Both the position numbers and the translations under genes were made by a program. The notes beneath the pieces are model-generated. The model was not told where the DNA came from and did no database searches. It saw nothing but the letters and a program-made list of their open reading frames with translations. Below are positions 11,022 through 24,946 of a stretch of 64,000 nt of DNA, piece by piece (within the stretch, counting starts at the first letter, position 1; every line of letters starts with the position of its first letter). The stretch comes from Elgaria multicarinata webbii (Eukaryota; Chordata; Lepidosauria; Squamata; Anguidae): contig NC_086172.1 of NCBI RefSeq assembly GCF_023053635.1, positions 14,227,501 through 14,291,500 of the forward strand, in the 5' to 3' direction.

Positions 11022-11420
11022 AACACTTTAGGCTACTGTAATGCATGCTATATGGGGCTTCCCTTGAGCCTGGTTCAGAAGCTGCAGCTAGCGGAACACC
11101 TGGACAGATGCATCTTACACCTGTGTCAAAGGAACTGCACTGGCTGCCTACTAAGCCTTGTTCAAGGTTTTGTTGCTGACCTACAAGGACCAGCCTACCT
11201 AGCTGACTGTCTTCTCTTATACATTCCCAGTCGACCCCTGAGATCCTCTGAGGAGCCCTTATTGGTCATTCCACAGCCAATGGAATGTCATGTGGTATGA
11301 AAGGAGGCCTACTGAGTGTGGAAGGACCAATAAGGCCCTTTGGAACACTCTCCCATGTGTGAGCCAAGAGGCAGAAATGGTGGCAAGGTTTAAATGCCTC
11401 TTGTAAACACTCCTAGTAGA
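11022..11420 (+). mobile_element. LINE reverse-transcriptase C-terminal remnant
   Basis: Decayed L3/CR1-like segment encoding YCNACYMGLPLSLVQKLQLAE, then TGCLLS and RPLRSSEEPLL. It corresponds to the region YCNTLYVGLPLKSVRKLQLVQ of LINE B. Heavily diverged with frame breaks. Confidence 0.65.
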
Positions 11421-11515
11421 AGCACTGCAAATGAAATAAATAATGAATTACTCTAATAACAGCCTTTAGATGGCAGCATCCAATGGGTTTGCAGCCATCA
11501 ACGTAAATGACATCA

Positions 11516-11860
11516 TCATCATAGCCCACTTTCCCCCCAGTACTTGGACCTTACAAATTAAAACATGTATAGTTAAAACAGATGGAGATCTACAAAAGTT
11601 TAAAACATAATTAAACATACTACAATATTAAAACATTTAAAATACAATATATTTTTAAAAACAAATCCAATATATACATAACACATAATCAGAGGTCCAC
11701 CCTACTCCCCAAAGGCCTGCCGAAACAAAAACGTTTTAGCCTGCCTCCGGAAGCACACCACGCAGGGGGCCAGCCTAGCTTCCCTGGGAAGGGAGTTCCA
11801 GAGCACCAGGGCAGCCACCAAGAAGGCCGTCTCCCTTGTTCCCACCAGGCACTGAAGTTG
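11516..11860 (-). mobile_element. L3-type LINE 3' end, minus strand
   Basis: On the minus strand it reads GGGAACAAGGGAGACGGCCT, GCTCTGGAACTCCCTTCCC and GGCTAAAACGTTTTTGTTTC, matching the end of LINE B's ORF, followed by an A/T-rich 3' UTR and a trinucleotide tail ending in ATGATGATG near 11516. Confidence 0.75.
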
Positions 11861-14800
11861 CACTAAAGTGGTCTATGCTAGCACAATGTTTGTTAATAAT
11901 TGTGCCCCATTGGATACTAGCTTATATATTTTCCTAGGTTTCATTTAATCCTTCCATAAATGGACATAAATCAATGGTGATGCAACATATTAAGCAATGC
12001 TAATCTGGGATCTCCTGAGAGACATTACTGTGCCAATAATTGAGGTGTCCTGGAAAAAGTTATCCCAAAATAACTTTTGGGTATGTCCACTACCTGAGGT
12101 GGGCAAGAGCACATGCAACCACCCTGTCCACCTTGTATCTCTTCCCGTTGCATCGCGCCCCTTCCCATTACTTTTGCTACTGCCACGTTGGCTCTTCCAG
12201 CTGTGGGGCTTTCATGAAAGTTCAGCTGGACGTAGCCCAAAGGTTGCTTCTTACTGCCATAGGGGAAGGGAGGGCACGGCATGAGGACAACAGAGGGTGG
12301 GTGGATGCTCCAAAGAGCTCAGCAAGCTGCTGTCCTGTGGTTGCACATGCCATGGCGGGAGAGCGGCTGGTGGGGTTCTCCAGAGAACGTGCTGGAGGCA
12401 GTGGCGGTGGTGCTGTCTCCTGGCCAGGGGAGGGCAGGGCAATGCAGTCACAGCTCCTCCCATTCTGCCACCTGATGCTTCGTGATAGGGCCAGCCCTGT
12501 GTCTACCACATATGGTAATAGGAACCTTTCTATTCGGTCTACAGCCTTTCCAACAATTGAATGGATATGTGGTTATATAATACGGTAGTCTAAGTAGTGT
12601 GATATACCATCTTGGGTGACTTCTCCATTATATGGTCAAAGACAGATTGAAGTGGTCTTTTCTGTCTCACTGCTGCCCATTTTCCCTCCTTTATTTCTGC
12701 CCCTATTTCTTTTTTCTATATAGTTTTCAACATTTCCAAAGTGCTTACAGATTGCTCAATCAAATTTGGTAAACATTTTGAAACTAGTTTTATGATAATG
12801 AGTGACTCCGTGCGTTATATCATGCACGGAGACATGGGGGTTGTCTTCACAGCACCAAGTCAGCAAAACCTTCCCCCCAACCCCCATGATTTAACTTACC
12901 AGGTAATCCTGACATCAAGGAGGGAGCATGGGGTTTCAGGCGGCCATTTGAGTACTGGATTCCCCTCCCATCCTGGTTTCCAGCAGCCAATTGCCAGTCA
13001 CCATCCACCAGGGCTGCCCCCACCCCATTTAGGCCACAGAGCAAGGCCAGATGGTGGAAGAGCCGGAATGATGTTGTTCCCACCAGAAAAGTCAGGTTAA
13101 GTCCCCAACGTTTTTCCTGCACCCTTCTTGCTGGAAGACACTCATGATAAAGCACCTGGCGTTAACCCCAAGGGAAGGGGAAATGCAAAGTCCCCCCCCC
13201 CAAAAAAAAGTTTCCCCAAGCAAAAAGAATGAAAGAGAAAAGAAACTATAAAATGGGAGTGATGGAGAGGAGCACGACCCACCCTTTAAAAGCGCTTTGC
13301 TTCCTACCTTGTGAACTGAGCCTGCGACAAAAGGCAACACCCTCCCGAGGGTCCTGGCACGGTCTTCCTCTGAACAGCAACTTCTAACAGAGCTTCCTGC
13401 TCCCCCTCCCCCACCCCAGCAGCAAATCCCAGCTTGACCTTCTGGCCCTGCACATTTTCAACGTAGGGAAGAGGCAGCCACCACCTCACCCCAATCTCCC
13501 CACCTGCCCTGGGTATGGAAAGGCCTGGCTGCTGGCTGTTGTTTAGCCAGTTTTCTAGGAAATCTTCTTCTTGAAAGGGGAGAGTGATTAGAGGGACTAA
13601 TTGAGATCACCTTACTTTACAAATGTTACTCTGCAAAATGAGACAGGAAGATGGATTGATCTCAACTATTATTCATTAGGGAAAGTCCTTTATAAATTTC
13701 AGATTAACAATTTCTCTTCAAGAGCCTCACTGTTATCCTTTTCTCATAGTAACTTATCACAGCATTGCAAATGTTGAACTATGGAAATTAGTAGAGAAAA
13801 ATGGCATTTATGGAACCTAAGGGAGCTCATTGCCAAGGGGCTGGTATGTCTCAACATATCTCATGCTCAGTCTTTATGGCTGCACCTAAAAGTATAGCTA
13901 CAGGCCATGCAACCTTCGGGCAACGGCCCATCGCCAGCAACTCTCCAGCCAGGCCAGTTCCTGGAGCTGTTCTTTTAGCCGTCTGTTTTGCACGTTGGTC
14001 AAAAGCACTGCTTGGAGGCTTCGCCGTCTCCATCTCCCATCATGCCCAAGTGTACAACTTTGTATTGGAATGCATACCTAGCCAGACCTCTATAACTGAC
14101 AGTTTGGTAAGAAGAGCCCAACATTCTGTTAGATGGAAAGGGGAAATCATGTTGTTCTTGGAAAGTCACATGTCTAAGATCACGTGGGAAATCCCTGAGA
14201 TCGCAGCTGTACACCAAACAAGAGGACCTTTCCCCTGCTAATTGGTTGACTGGCAGAAAAGGGTCAGTCAGTAGAAGTGAGTGCCATTCAACCTTCCTCC
14301 GGAAGATTCTTCATTTTTGCTTCCTTGGCTTTTAATCTTTTTACTTTGCCCTGTCTCTTGATAGCTCGGCTGCTTTTTTTATGTCGTAGTGAGCCTGTGT
14401 TAGCAGGGGCATCGTGGCACATCTGATAGCCATTAGTTTAGCTGCTGTCATGTCAGGATAGATCTTGGCCCAGGCAACTGATTGCTTTGAGGTCGTTTAA
14501 GGACTTTGCATATGAATTTGAGGCTCTAAGAGCATCCTATGTGAAGTTTAACTCTTTTGTCCTTGGCAATATGCCGGTGGATTACAAATGGCACCTGAGG
14601 ATGTAGATCAGTTGAGCCTTCTGTTGGAAAAGTACAGATCAGTTTTGTTGCTGTTAAAGAAATTGCCAAAGAAATGGCAGACATTTCTCTCTCCTCCCCA
14701 CCCCCAAACCACACCACTGTTATTGTTAAAACAGAGGTGAGGAACCGCTTCCAACCCAAGGGACAATTTAGAGATCACTGTACCCATGACACATTCCAGT

Positions 14801-15090
14801 CATGGGTGCAGGAGTGGCACTAGAAGGGGGGCAAGCGCCTCCCCAAACAAGGAACTTTGTCACCCCACCCAATTGCTGGACTCCTGTCATAACTTGAAGA
14901 AAAGCCATGTGGTGGGGCCAAAGTCAAAAGGGAGGACCAACAGAAAATACCAGCCTCTTGTAGCTTAAAGCTACAACCACCTCAGGTAGCCACCCCTTCC
15001 CCCCAGACACGAATCATTTCGTAGTTTCCCAGGTTTTCTGCACCTTTCCCACTGTTCTAAAAAGTTGAAATGACTCTTCTAAGGCTTGCT
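11861..15090. other. Unassigned intergenic sequence
   Basis: Mixed-composition DNA with no recognised gene. TAGGGCCAGCCCTGTG near 12486 looks like a hAT-type right terminus without a partner. Poly-C and poly-A runs occur near 13190. Confidence 0.45.
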
Positions 15091-16487
15091 GCCATTTCAG
15101 TCGGGTCTCAGGCCTGTTTTTGGCATGGAAACAGCCTTGGTCACCCTGTATGATGACCTATGTCGGGAGAAAGACAGGGGGAGTGTGACTCTGTTGATTC
15201 TCCTCGATACCATCGACCGTGGTATCCTTCTGGAATGACTGGCTGAGTTGGGAGTGGGAGGTACTGAATTGCAGTGGTTCCGCTCCTACTTCGCTGGTCA
15301 GCTTCAGAAGGTGGTGCTTGGAGAACATTGCTTGCCCCGTGGATTCTCAAGTATGGGGTTCCTCAGGGGTCAGTCTTGTCCCCCATGCTGTTTAACATCT
15401 ACATGAAACCGTTGGGTGTGGTCATCGAAAGTTTTGGAGTGCATTGTCATTAGTACACTGATGACATGCAGCTCTCCTTTTCCTTCTCATCTTCATCAGG
15501 TGAGGCTGTGGATGTGCTGAACCAGTGCCTGTCTGCGACAATGGACTGCATGAGGGCTAATAAACTGAAACTAAATCCAGACAAGACTGAGATGCTGCTA
15601 GTTGGTGGTTCTTATGACTGGATAGTGGGCGTTCAACCTGTTCTGGATGGGATTGCACTCCCTCTGTAGGAGCAGGTTCATAGCTTGGGCATTCTTCTAG
15701 AACCTTCTCTGTCCCTTGAGGCTCAGGTGGCCTCAGTGGCACGGACACCTTCTACCAACTTTGGTTGGTGGCCCAGCTATGCCCCATTTGGACAGGGATA
15801 ACCTAGCTTCAGTTGTACATGCTCTGGTAACCTCCAAATTAGATTACTGCAACGCGCTCTATGTGGGGCTGCCTTTGAAGAAAGTTTGGAAGCTGCGGCT
15901 TGTGCAAAATACAGCAGCCAGATTGATAAATGGAACCAGAAGGTTTGAACATATAACACCGATTCTGGCCCACTAGCATTGGCTGCCTATACGTTTCTGA
16001 GCCCAACTCAAGATGCTGGTTTTAACCTATAAAACCTTACAAGGCTTGGGGCTACAATACGTGATGGAACGCCTCTCCCAACATGAACCTACCCAAACAC
16101 TGTGCTCAACATCTAAGGTCCTCCTTTGAGTGCCTACTTCGAGAGAAACTTGGAGGATGGCAACAAGGGAGAGGGCCTTTTCAGTGGTGGCCCCTCAATT
16201 ATGGAATTATCTCCCTTATGAGGCTTGCCTGGCGCCAACATTGTTATCTTTTTGGCACCCGGTCAAGACTTTTCTCTTTTCCCAGGCAGTTATCAACATA
16301 TGCTGAGTTTGTTTGCCCTTACTTGACCCCAGAATAGTTGTTTTAAAACGAATATTGTTGTTTTTATGTTCTTGATGGTTTACAATTTTGTATACTTGTT
16401 TTTAATGTTCACTGTTTTTAACTTCTGTTAAAAGAAGTTTAACCCAGAGAGCTTCGGCTATGTAATAGAATAAATAAATAAATAAAA
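15091..16487 (+). mobile_element. L3-type LINE, 3' half, plus strand
   Basis: 5'-truncated copy homologous to LINE B. It begins in FQSGFRP, runs through ETALVTLYDDLCREKDRGSV and a decayed LDTIDRG, then a diverged active-site YTDDMQLSF (15455-15480), SATMDCMRANKLKLNPDKTE, KLDYCNALYVGLPLKKVWKL and a poorly preserved C-terminus. The 3' UTR ends AATAGAATAAATAAATAAAT. It has several stops and frameshifts, so is inactive. Confidence 0.85.
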
Positions 16488-16735
16488 TTCTTGGAGGGGT
16501 GAAAGCCCCTTTTCCCCCACTTCAGGTATATGCAATGAGATTTGGCTGTGAGGGTGTGTGGGTGCGTGCAGAAGATCTAGCAGATTTAGAATGAGAGAAT
16601 AATTCTTATTTCATCTGTGAACTCAAGTGGTTAAGTGCCTAACACTTTGAAAGTGAAGCAGTGTCACCTGAAAAGAAGATAGTGGTTTCATACTCAGGGG
16701 ACTCCCTATCTACATGGAAGTGCATACAACAGTAA

Positions 16736-16772
16736 ATAAAATAAAATAAAATAAAATAAAATAAAATAAAAT
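16736..16772. repeat. (AAATA)n pentanucleotide repeat
   Basis: About seven units of AAATA/AAAAT type. Confidence 0.95.
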
Positions 16773-16844
16773 GACATTTTAACCCTGACAAAAGTCCCAA
16801 AGAGAATCCGTGAGCTTTCAGGCTTGCAGAATATTGGGAGTACC

Positions 16845-17430
16845 TCTGCTAAATGGAGTGAGACAGATGGCTGCTAGGGAGAGGACCTTTTCAGGGTTAT
16901 GGGATGCCCTCCCACAGAGGCCCACCTGGTACCAATGCTAGCTGCTGCTCATTGTGGCTGGGCAGATAAATATTCTACTGAGATTGTTGGAGGACAGGAG
17001 ATCATGCATGGCAATCAGCAGCTGCATGCTGTCCATTAGAGCAAATGTATCTGGTTGTGGGGAAATTCTTTGCCCAAAGTAGATGGGGCAGAGGCAGAGG
17101 GTCTCTGCTCCATTTGCCCCAAATATGGAGGAACTTCTGACTGACACCAATGCTGTGATCTGTAGTACCAGGTGAAAACCTTCCAATTTCCCCCAGACTT
17201 TTAAGTTTTAATCTGAAATCATTTTGGGTTATCTATAGATTATGTTACATTTCAAGATTTGTGGGATTTCTGGTGCATCTGTGTTTTATTTATATTTGCT
17301 GCTGATTTTATGTTGTGTTTGGATATATAGTTTTGTAGTTGTATGTTATACATATCAGTTCTCTTTTATTGCAAGTCAACATGAAAACTTTTGTTAGTGG
17401 GCAACATATAAATATTGTAAAACAAACAAG
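16845..17430 (+). mobile_element. Probable LINE 3' remnant (low identity)
   Basis: The start resembles the end of an L3-type ORF (GGCTGCTAGGGAGAGGACCT, GGATGCCCTCCCACAGAGGC), and the end resembles a LINE 3' UTR with TGGGCAACATATAAATATTG. The middle (16945-17170) is not recognised. Tentative. Confidence 0.4.
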
Positions 17431-20400
17431 AGAACTTAGAGTAACTCATCTCATTATCTGGAGTAGAAAATGATGGAGCTGAATGTCAAAGAGAAGAACT
17501 CTTTTGGTTTTGCTGTTACCTTTGCTGTTACCTTTATGTTGAAATCCTAGATAGCTCCATTGTTTTCTTTGGGCAGCCCTTACTTCTGCCCTGGGTGGAA
17601 AAAAAGGGGGTCTAAAGAAACTGGCAGGTGGTCAGGCTATAGCCTTGTTCAGACACTTCAGGGTCTATACACAAGATGTGGAAGCGGGACAAGTGTGCTA
17701 CCTCCACCCCCTCCATCACATCCTCCTCCTCCTCTGCAGAGCGGCAGGCTGTCTGTAACAGGAAGCCTCTTCTCTCCACTGAGGCCCTCTGCTGTGATTA
17801 AGAACCCTGGGAAATTGGGGTTCTAAATCTCAGGCAGAGCGCCTGTGAAAAGAGGAGGCTTCCTGCTGCAGACAGCCTGCCACTCTGCATGTGGAGGGAG
17901 AGGAGAGTAACAGAGGGAGTTTAATCAGTTTAGGGTATCTGAGGGATTGTACAAGTTCTGACATATTCCAGTGGAGCACAGAATGCAATTTTCATGAAGT
18001 TATGGAATACAGAGGTCTGGCATCAAGATCCATTAAAGACAGCTTGCCATCATGGCATTCAAAGCAAAGGTTGGAGGTTGAATGATTTCACGATGGATTT
18101 TGGAGTAGAGAGGATGTTAGAAAGGTGGGGCAGGAAACAAGCTACTTAGGCTGTCAATTGCCAGGCGATCCATCCAGAGGTTTCAAAAAGCATACAGTTG
18201 AGCTCTTTGGTTATAACTACAAGTTGGAGTACAAGGTGGCCCTGTTTAGAGTGGCTGTTTTGAAAATGTTTTTTGGTGCCTCTGGGTAGGAGAGATCCTG
18301 ATTGGACCATCTGGGCTGAGGGTTGTTGGGGGAGCAGAATCTGCATCCAGCCCTGCTGGTCTAAATCTGACTGTGAGTTATGCCCTGTAATGGCATTATC
18401 CACATTTCTTGAATTGAGGGTGATGATCCAGGTGTTCCACACACATACACATCATGTGATTTGTCTCTGCTGACCAGGTATCAGTTTTTGGGCTTCAGGT
18501 CAGATGGCTTTACCACCTGAGAGATTTGGGACCCACTCCTCCTTTAGCAACAGAGCTGCTTTAACAGCAGCACTGTTGGCAGCACAGCATAGGCAAATAT
18601 GAAAATACCAACTTCACCCTGAAGTCCGCTTCTCACAGATTAGTCTTTACAAGAGTGAAGACAAAGGGAACAATATTTTCATTGGGTAATATGGTTGGAA
18701 GCAGTTTGTCCTAAGCCCTTGGAGGGGCGGTGGAGCAAACGAAGTAGAGCCAGAGTAGGATATTAAACGAGGAAGATACAGAGCGTAAGCACCCACCATC
18801 CAAGGCACCAGCAAAGCCACTGCAGTTGCCATAGACCTGAAGCTCAGGGCTGTGGCACCCAGCAGTGATGGGCTCCTCTATGGTTTGTTGACACCACACA
18901 TTCACTGTACATAGGTTGGGATGCTGACAAGGCTCCCACCGCAACACAAACGGATGTGTAGCTGCAAATAGACTAGTAGCTGCTTCTCATGCTCTGAGAC
19001 AGGATAAACCCACCCTTAGCTAGTGAGAGGCTTGAGGTTTCCTAGGCGGTCTGGTCCATACCAACTGATTTATTCACACTTAGTTTGGTTTGGTTGCATT
19101 AGCTGTAATGTTAATAAAGTTCTGGCCCTATTTTAATCCAATACTTTGTGTCTTGCCTCTTATTCTTAGTGTGGGTGAAAAAGGATTATTAGGTTCATGT
19201 TCCTTTAAGGAGCACTACTATTTGTGACTGCTTCCATTAACACTGTACTGTGATGGAGAAATGTGCATTCTGTGTAACTAACTCCAAAAGCTACAAGAAG
19301 AACCATCCCAGGACCTTGATCTGGTCATTCTACATACATCAGATATTACATTTCTTGTGAATGTGACTTGCCTTGAGCTTCTCTGAATATATGCTTACAG
19401 CTATTCTCTGCAATCACATTATGATATCCATAAATATGGTTGCTTAATTCATACATGACATTTGAACATGTGAATTCATGCTTGAAGGCAGCTGGGACAA
19501 CATGTAGTGGCAAGAAAAGTTGTGTTAGAATCAAGCCATTTAGCTGGGTCTGGTTGTTTTTAATCCGCAAGCGCCTGTTCTCTTTCCCCCTAACAGAAAT
19601 GACATATTATTTGGTATGAAAACAAAAGAAAAAGAAAATATGCAGAAACTGGAAGAAACTCTTAGAATGGAATATGAACTTCTTACACAACCTTTTCTTT
19701 AAACAACAACAACAACAACTCTGCCACTCTCTTGGCTGGCTTTGTGCCAGCATCATCCCAATTTTATATATCCTTTCCTGCTTCTGTGTGTGTGTATAAA
19801 TGACCAGAGAAAAGTTTTAAGTAAGTTTGCCGAGGGAGCTGCAGGGAGGTCAATGCAGATCAGTTGGCAGAGGGTTTAATAGGATCAAGTCAGTGTAATC
19901 CCGTTTTATCCATTGTAATACAGGCAGCCGCAGAGACCCCAAATGAGAGGGGAAGGGGCTTTAAAAAAGATTGGCGGTCACACCACAAAGCCAGGGGCTG
20001 GAGCCATGACAAAAGCATGAGAGGGGATGAAGTGGCTTGAAATAAATAGATTAGGGTTCTCTATGGCCTGGGCACAGCAGGGAAAAAGAGCAGCCACGGT
20101 GCAGGCAGGCCCTCCATTCTCTAGGGCCCTGCTTGCTTTTGCATGGGGCTACAGCATTTCCCAAGTTCCCTCCCCCCACACCTGCCCAAAGACTAGTGTT
20201 TTCTCAGGAGTTGCTGGGAAGAGGGTAGCAGCCCGGGTTGGGGCCCCCATCTTGCATATTGTCTGACTGGGGAATAGTTTGTGTGCCATGCATCTTGTGC
20301 TCAGTGCATCTGTCTCGTATGGAGTGGCACTGTGATAAGGCCATTTGGGGAGCAACGTAATTTGAGTTGCAAATATTGTGGCTTAGATGTTGGCATTATA

Positions 20401-20937
20401 AGCCAATGGGGCACTTCTTTGATGTTGTTTATGTTGTCCACCGAATCAGCTCCCTGTGAGTAGCCAAGCGTACAGACAATAGAAACACTCCAGGTGGTTT
20501 GAAAGAAAACTTTACTTAGCAACATTTAACTTATATCCTACAATGGGATGACTTGGTTCCCCCATCGTGGTCAGCACGCCATGCAGGTGGGTAAAACAGC
20601 AAAATAGAAGAAGAAAGAAGGAGGGAGGAGACAGGAAGTAAAGGGCGGTGTGTTGCCTAAAGCCAAGTGTTTTATGATAAATTTCCTAGCTGCTGCTAGG
20701 ATGTCCAGCATGTAATGACTTCGGAACCTTTGGGAGATAAGACATCTTAGAGAACATGTAACATGACGTAAAACACATTAGAGAGGACCCTGGTTTGGCG
20801 AAACAGAAACCATTTGAGGAAAATACGTATTTTTATTTGTTTTTTCTCTATGAATAAATAAATACCCTTTATCCTCAGAGCATGTGTTTTATTTTTCATT
20901 CATGATTGTAATATTTGTTTTATTGTTTTTAAAAATA

Positions 20938-20940
<3 letters not shown>
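17431..20940. other. Unassigned intergenic sequence
   Basis: No gene or clear repeat recognised over 3.5 kb; open frames are short and without domains. Confidence 0.5.

Positions 20941-20978
<38 letters not shown>
20941..20978. repeat. (GT)19 microsatellite
   Basis: Pure GT run; it makes the spurious CVCV open frame. Confidence 0.98.
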
Positions 20979-20979
<1 letters not shown>

Positions 20980-21411
20980 GGAGGGGTTCATCTCATCAGG
21001 ACTTGTTTTCCATTTATTTGTGACGTGACCCCCTACAGGACACTTGCCTGCCTAAGGAGATTCCTTCCTCCTCTCCATGGATTTCTACCCCTTTGCCCCC
21101 GATGACACCCAAACCAAACCTCTTTCTGGAAGGTGATGGGCACATGATGGGCGGAAGCTAAAGGGAGCTTGATGCACTTCGGACCCACTGAAATCAGTGT
21201 GAAGAGCTCATCAAAAGTCCTCCTATTCAAGGGGGGGGGAGTACAGTGCAGCCCCTCTCCTCCACCATATTTCTTGCTGGAAGGGGGGTCAGGAGCTGGC
21301 AGAGTGCCCCCCCCCCCGCCACCCTAGCCTCTACCAGTGGGAGGAAAACCACCACCGTGGCAGCAGGGTTCTGCCTGTTGTGCCTGTGGAAAGTGATAGG
21401 AGGAGGATTAG

Positions 21412-21465
21412 AAACAACAACAACAACAACAACAACACACACACACACACACACACAAACACACC
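21412..21465. repeat. (AAC)n(AC)n compound microsatellite
   Basis: AAC repeats passing directly into AC repeats. Confidence 0.95.
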
Positions 21466-22296
21466 ATGAGCCAGCAGGGCTGTAGATGACTCATCAGTTC
21501 CCCCCCTCCCCCGCAAGCCCCAACTCTGCCTGTCTGGATCCAACCTGATGTCTTTGTGGTTCTAGAAAAAATAAGAGCTAAATATTTTGGGAAAGACTTT
21601 TGTTTAATTAGAACCATTACTGGAGGAATGGAAATGTTCAAGTTTTTGTGCTGCATTTTTTAAATATATATATGTATTATTAAACAGAAGAAATTTTAAA
21701 AACAAAAGTATACTCATAGATCAAAATTGGTTCTGGTGCAATTAGGTGCATTCTTAGGCACCTTATTGATGTGATAGACTTACATATTATTATTTTATCA
21801 ATGTACGTAGTGCTTTACAGAGCGACATAAACAGCAAAAAGCACAGAATAATGTAAGCCACAAAAGCTAGTCCCTGTTCCAAGGAATTTAGAGTCTAAGG
21901 AAAAGCAACGGTAACTTTCGTAAACTGCTCTGAATATTCATTGAATAGAATAATTAAGTAATAATAACTTAATATAATGAATAACAAATTAATTAATATA
22001 ATTAATAATATTCTGTTGTAGTCTTTAAATAGGTTTACAATTTTGCCTACCTACCTGAGAGACACCAGAGTCAAGGTGATCTGATCAATTGTGACTTTGT
22101 ACAATTTTGGCAGCTTTGGAGAGATGATGTTAAGTCCCTGCTCAGTCTTGGACTCTTGGGAGGGGGCAACCTTTTTACTCATGAAATGGAATTACAGCAA
22201 CCTGCCTGAGCAGGAACAAAAGGTGCAGTTTGCGTATTTAAAAGTATGGCATGCCGTGAATAGTAAATGGCTATAACAAATTGATTTAATCTAGTA

Positions 22297-22297
<1 letters not shown>

Positions 22298-22360
<63 letters not shown>

Positions 22361-22361
22361 T
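22298..22361. repeat. (ATT)21 microsatellite
   Basis: Pure ATT run of 64 bp; probably the tail of a decayed retroelement. Confidence 0.97.
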
Positions 22362-24339
22362 GTGTGTATGTTTGGTTGGGTAGCTGTTGAGATGTTTGTC
22401 ACAAGAATAAGCAATAGTGAAACGGTGATGCTGTCCATTGGATTACAGTTGCACTTTGGTGGTCTAAATGTCCACAAGCGGAATCCATTTTATGTGACAC
22501 AAAAGCTTTCATAGGGTCACAACAATGAAGGCAAGCCAAAGAAACCAAGCCGTGGAATTAAAATAGTTATGGAAATAGCCAAATTTAGTCAGAAAGTCTC
22601 CATACCCCTTCAAACCTGAAGAAGGACTCATGAATTCTGGCCGAAGCCAGAACTTGTGTCAGGATTGCAGAAATCTTGGGGGCCATCACCGTCCGGGGAG
22701 GCTGTGGAGATCCACCTTCTCGGGAGAGCGTGAAGGCCGTCAACAGCAGTCTGGTGCCTGTGTGTCTGTTTCTGAATGGTTAAAATAGGCAATCAATTTT
22801 TATGATGTAATTTATAATTCATACAGGTTGTCTTCATGCATATGGTGTTGCTTTTGTGTGTCAATGTTTCAGGTACTTTATTACTGTGACAGTTTGATTT
22901 GCATTCATGTTCAGTTACCCTGCTCATATTTCTCGTGTTTACACCATAAGGGCTGAATATGAAGATTGATCTGGCTGAGGCTGCCTGCGAGTGCTTTTGC
23001 TTCCATCCCATAAAGACACATATAGAAAATTTGCTTGAGCTGCTGCCTATAGACCTGGCTGCTGGTGCAACAGCTGCCTCGAATAGTCCGGTTTTCCCGG
23101 CTGGGTTGGAGAAGAATAAGGCACAACACTGGCAAGGAATCCCTCAGCCGGCTCTGCCTCCTTCCTAACCTGATTTGCATAGCTGCAGCGCGATCCTGTG
23201 CATCTTTACTCAGAGTAAGCCCTATGATGTTCAGTAGGGCTTACTTCCGAGTAAGGGTAAGCTGTTTTCTCACAGTCTCCAAAGTGCGCCCCCCCCCCCG
23301 CTATCAATCCATGTGTCTCTCCCACACTTGCATTGAGAACTACGTCCAGGAGAGGAAACATTTAGGATCGGGGTGAGTTTTCTTGACTCCTCCCCTCCTC
23401 CAGTCCTCTTCTTAGTCGTGCTCTCGATCCTATTCCTAAAGTGGTGGGAGAGCGCAGTTGAACAGAGGCCCTTTCTTCCCATCTCACTCAGTCTATCCTG
23501 GCTTTCAGTTCCCAGGGTAGTCTTTGAGCGCCACCAGAGCCTTTGCTGTATTTGTTTCGGGAACCCTGCCTCCTCAAATAATCCCTCGTTTTGCATCAAC
23601 CCAAAAGGCAACGCTTTCCAAACTGGCTGCTTTCTGGGCACTTTTCTCCTGGTTCCTTTGACATAACGAAGTGACTTGAAATGTGAGCCTTTCGAACCAA
23701 CCTTTGTCTGCCTTTAGAACCTCGCCGCCGGCAATGCTACCCCCCATTCAATTCTGATGGGGACAGAGTTCTGTATAACCGGCAAGGTTGTGTACATTCA
23801 ACACGAATCCGAATCGGACCCAGCGGCTTGACGTCGTTCGCGATCTGGAGGCCATTTTTCTGTGGCCTACAATTTCGGGTTGGACTTCAATTGAAAAATC
23901 TCACACTTTTTTTGTTTTGTTTTGGGGGGGGGCGAAAAGGGTCTCCCGTGGAGCAGAGGACAAGCCGGGCTTTCCCCTCCATCCTGGCCACAAAGAGGCC
24001 CTTGTAAAACCTGTGGGCTTGGCCAAAGCCGCCTGCCCTTCTTTTTGACAAGAGATCACTGGCAGACCCCTGGGGCACGAGGGGGCGCTTAAAAAGATTG
24101 AGCCTTGCCAATCACAGCTGAAATAATTAAACCAATTAAGTCAACACAAACAGAAACAAGTCGGAAGAAAGAGCTGATCCTTGCGGGGAGGGGGGAGGAA
24201 GAGGGGGGAGAAAGGGGGCCGGGTCTCCTGCCCCCCCCCGGGCCACAGCTGTGTTTCCCCCAGTGACCTACGCGGGGGTGGGGAGCAGCAGGAGGAGGAG
24301 GAGGAGGAGGGAAGGAAATTGACCTCCGTCTGGTGACTT
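22362..24339. other. Intergenic sequence grading into the GBX2 domain
   Basis: Apart from the palindromic repeat at 23189-23255 and poly-G/poly-C runs, nothing is recognised. GC content rises towards the right. Confidence 0.45.
23189..23255. repeat. Short palindromic repeat (ACTCAGAGTAAG type)
   Basis: GATCCTGTGCATCTTTACTC, AGAGTAAGCCCTATG then the mirrored TAGGGCTTACTTCCGAGTAA. One member of a small dispersed palindromic family also seen at 39635-39724, 53795-53865 and 59134-59213. Confidence 0.55.
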
Positions 24340-24910
24340 AACAACGGTCATCAGAGCCGTAAATCCATAGAGCTGGGGTGGCTGAATTTGAAATATTTCC
24401 CCCCGCCAGCCAGCGAACTAGAAGGAGAGGAGATTATGGGGCAGGTGAGGACAGGAAGAGGCTGGGGGGCACTTAGAGGGCTCATTCATTCATCCTGTCG
24501 AGGAGACCTCAATTGACACTCGGTTTGAATGACAGCAGATTCCCTCTCGGCGCCCTCCCCACCCCCATCTCGTTCTTAATCAGGGGGGGGGGACACACAG
24601 ATTTCCCCCCCCCTTTTTGACACCCTTCGTTTCTGCAGACTAAACTTTCCTTGTACTTTTTGATACGGCCAAGAAAATAAGTGCCATTTGGCCATGTCCT
24701 CTCTTGCCCGTAGGTGTAGTAAATAACCTTCGCAGGAGCCATCCCGTTTTTCCCACGGCTGTAGTTTTCAGTGCGTCCTAAAACCTTTATTAAAAACCGA
24801 GATTTTCTTTCCCCTCCATTTCCCAGAAATGGAATATCCGCTCTTTGTATATTAAAATGAATTATCTAGTGCCACAGAGCTGTGTTAAATAGCACAAACA
24901 ATTAGCGATA

Positions 24911-24946
<36 letters not shown>

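Noticed and set aside
22600-22745. Possible transposon or gene fragment around CTGAAGAAGGACTCATGAAT
   Set aside because: No family, frame or repeat structure could be recognised.
1-23000. Search for AGAP1 3' exons expected left of GBX2 by synteny
   Set aside because: No ankyrin or ArfGAP coding segment was found; the gene probably ends outside the window.
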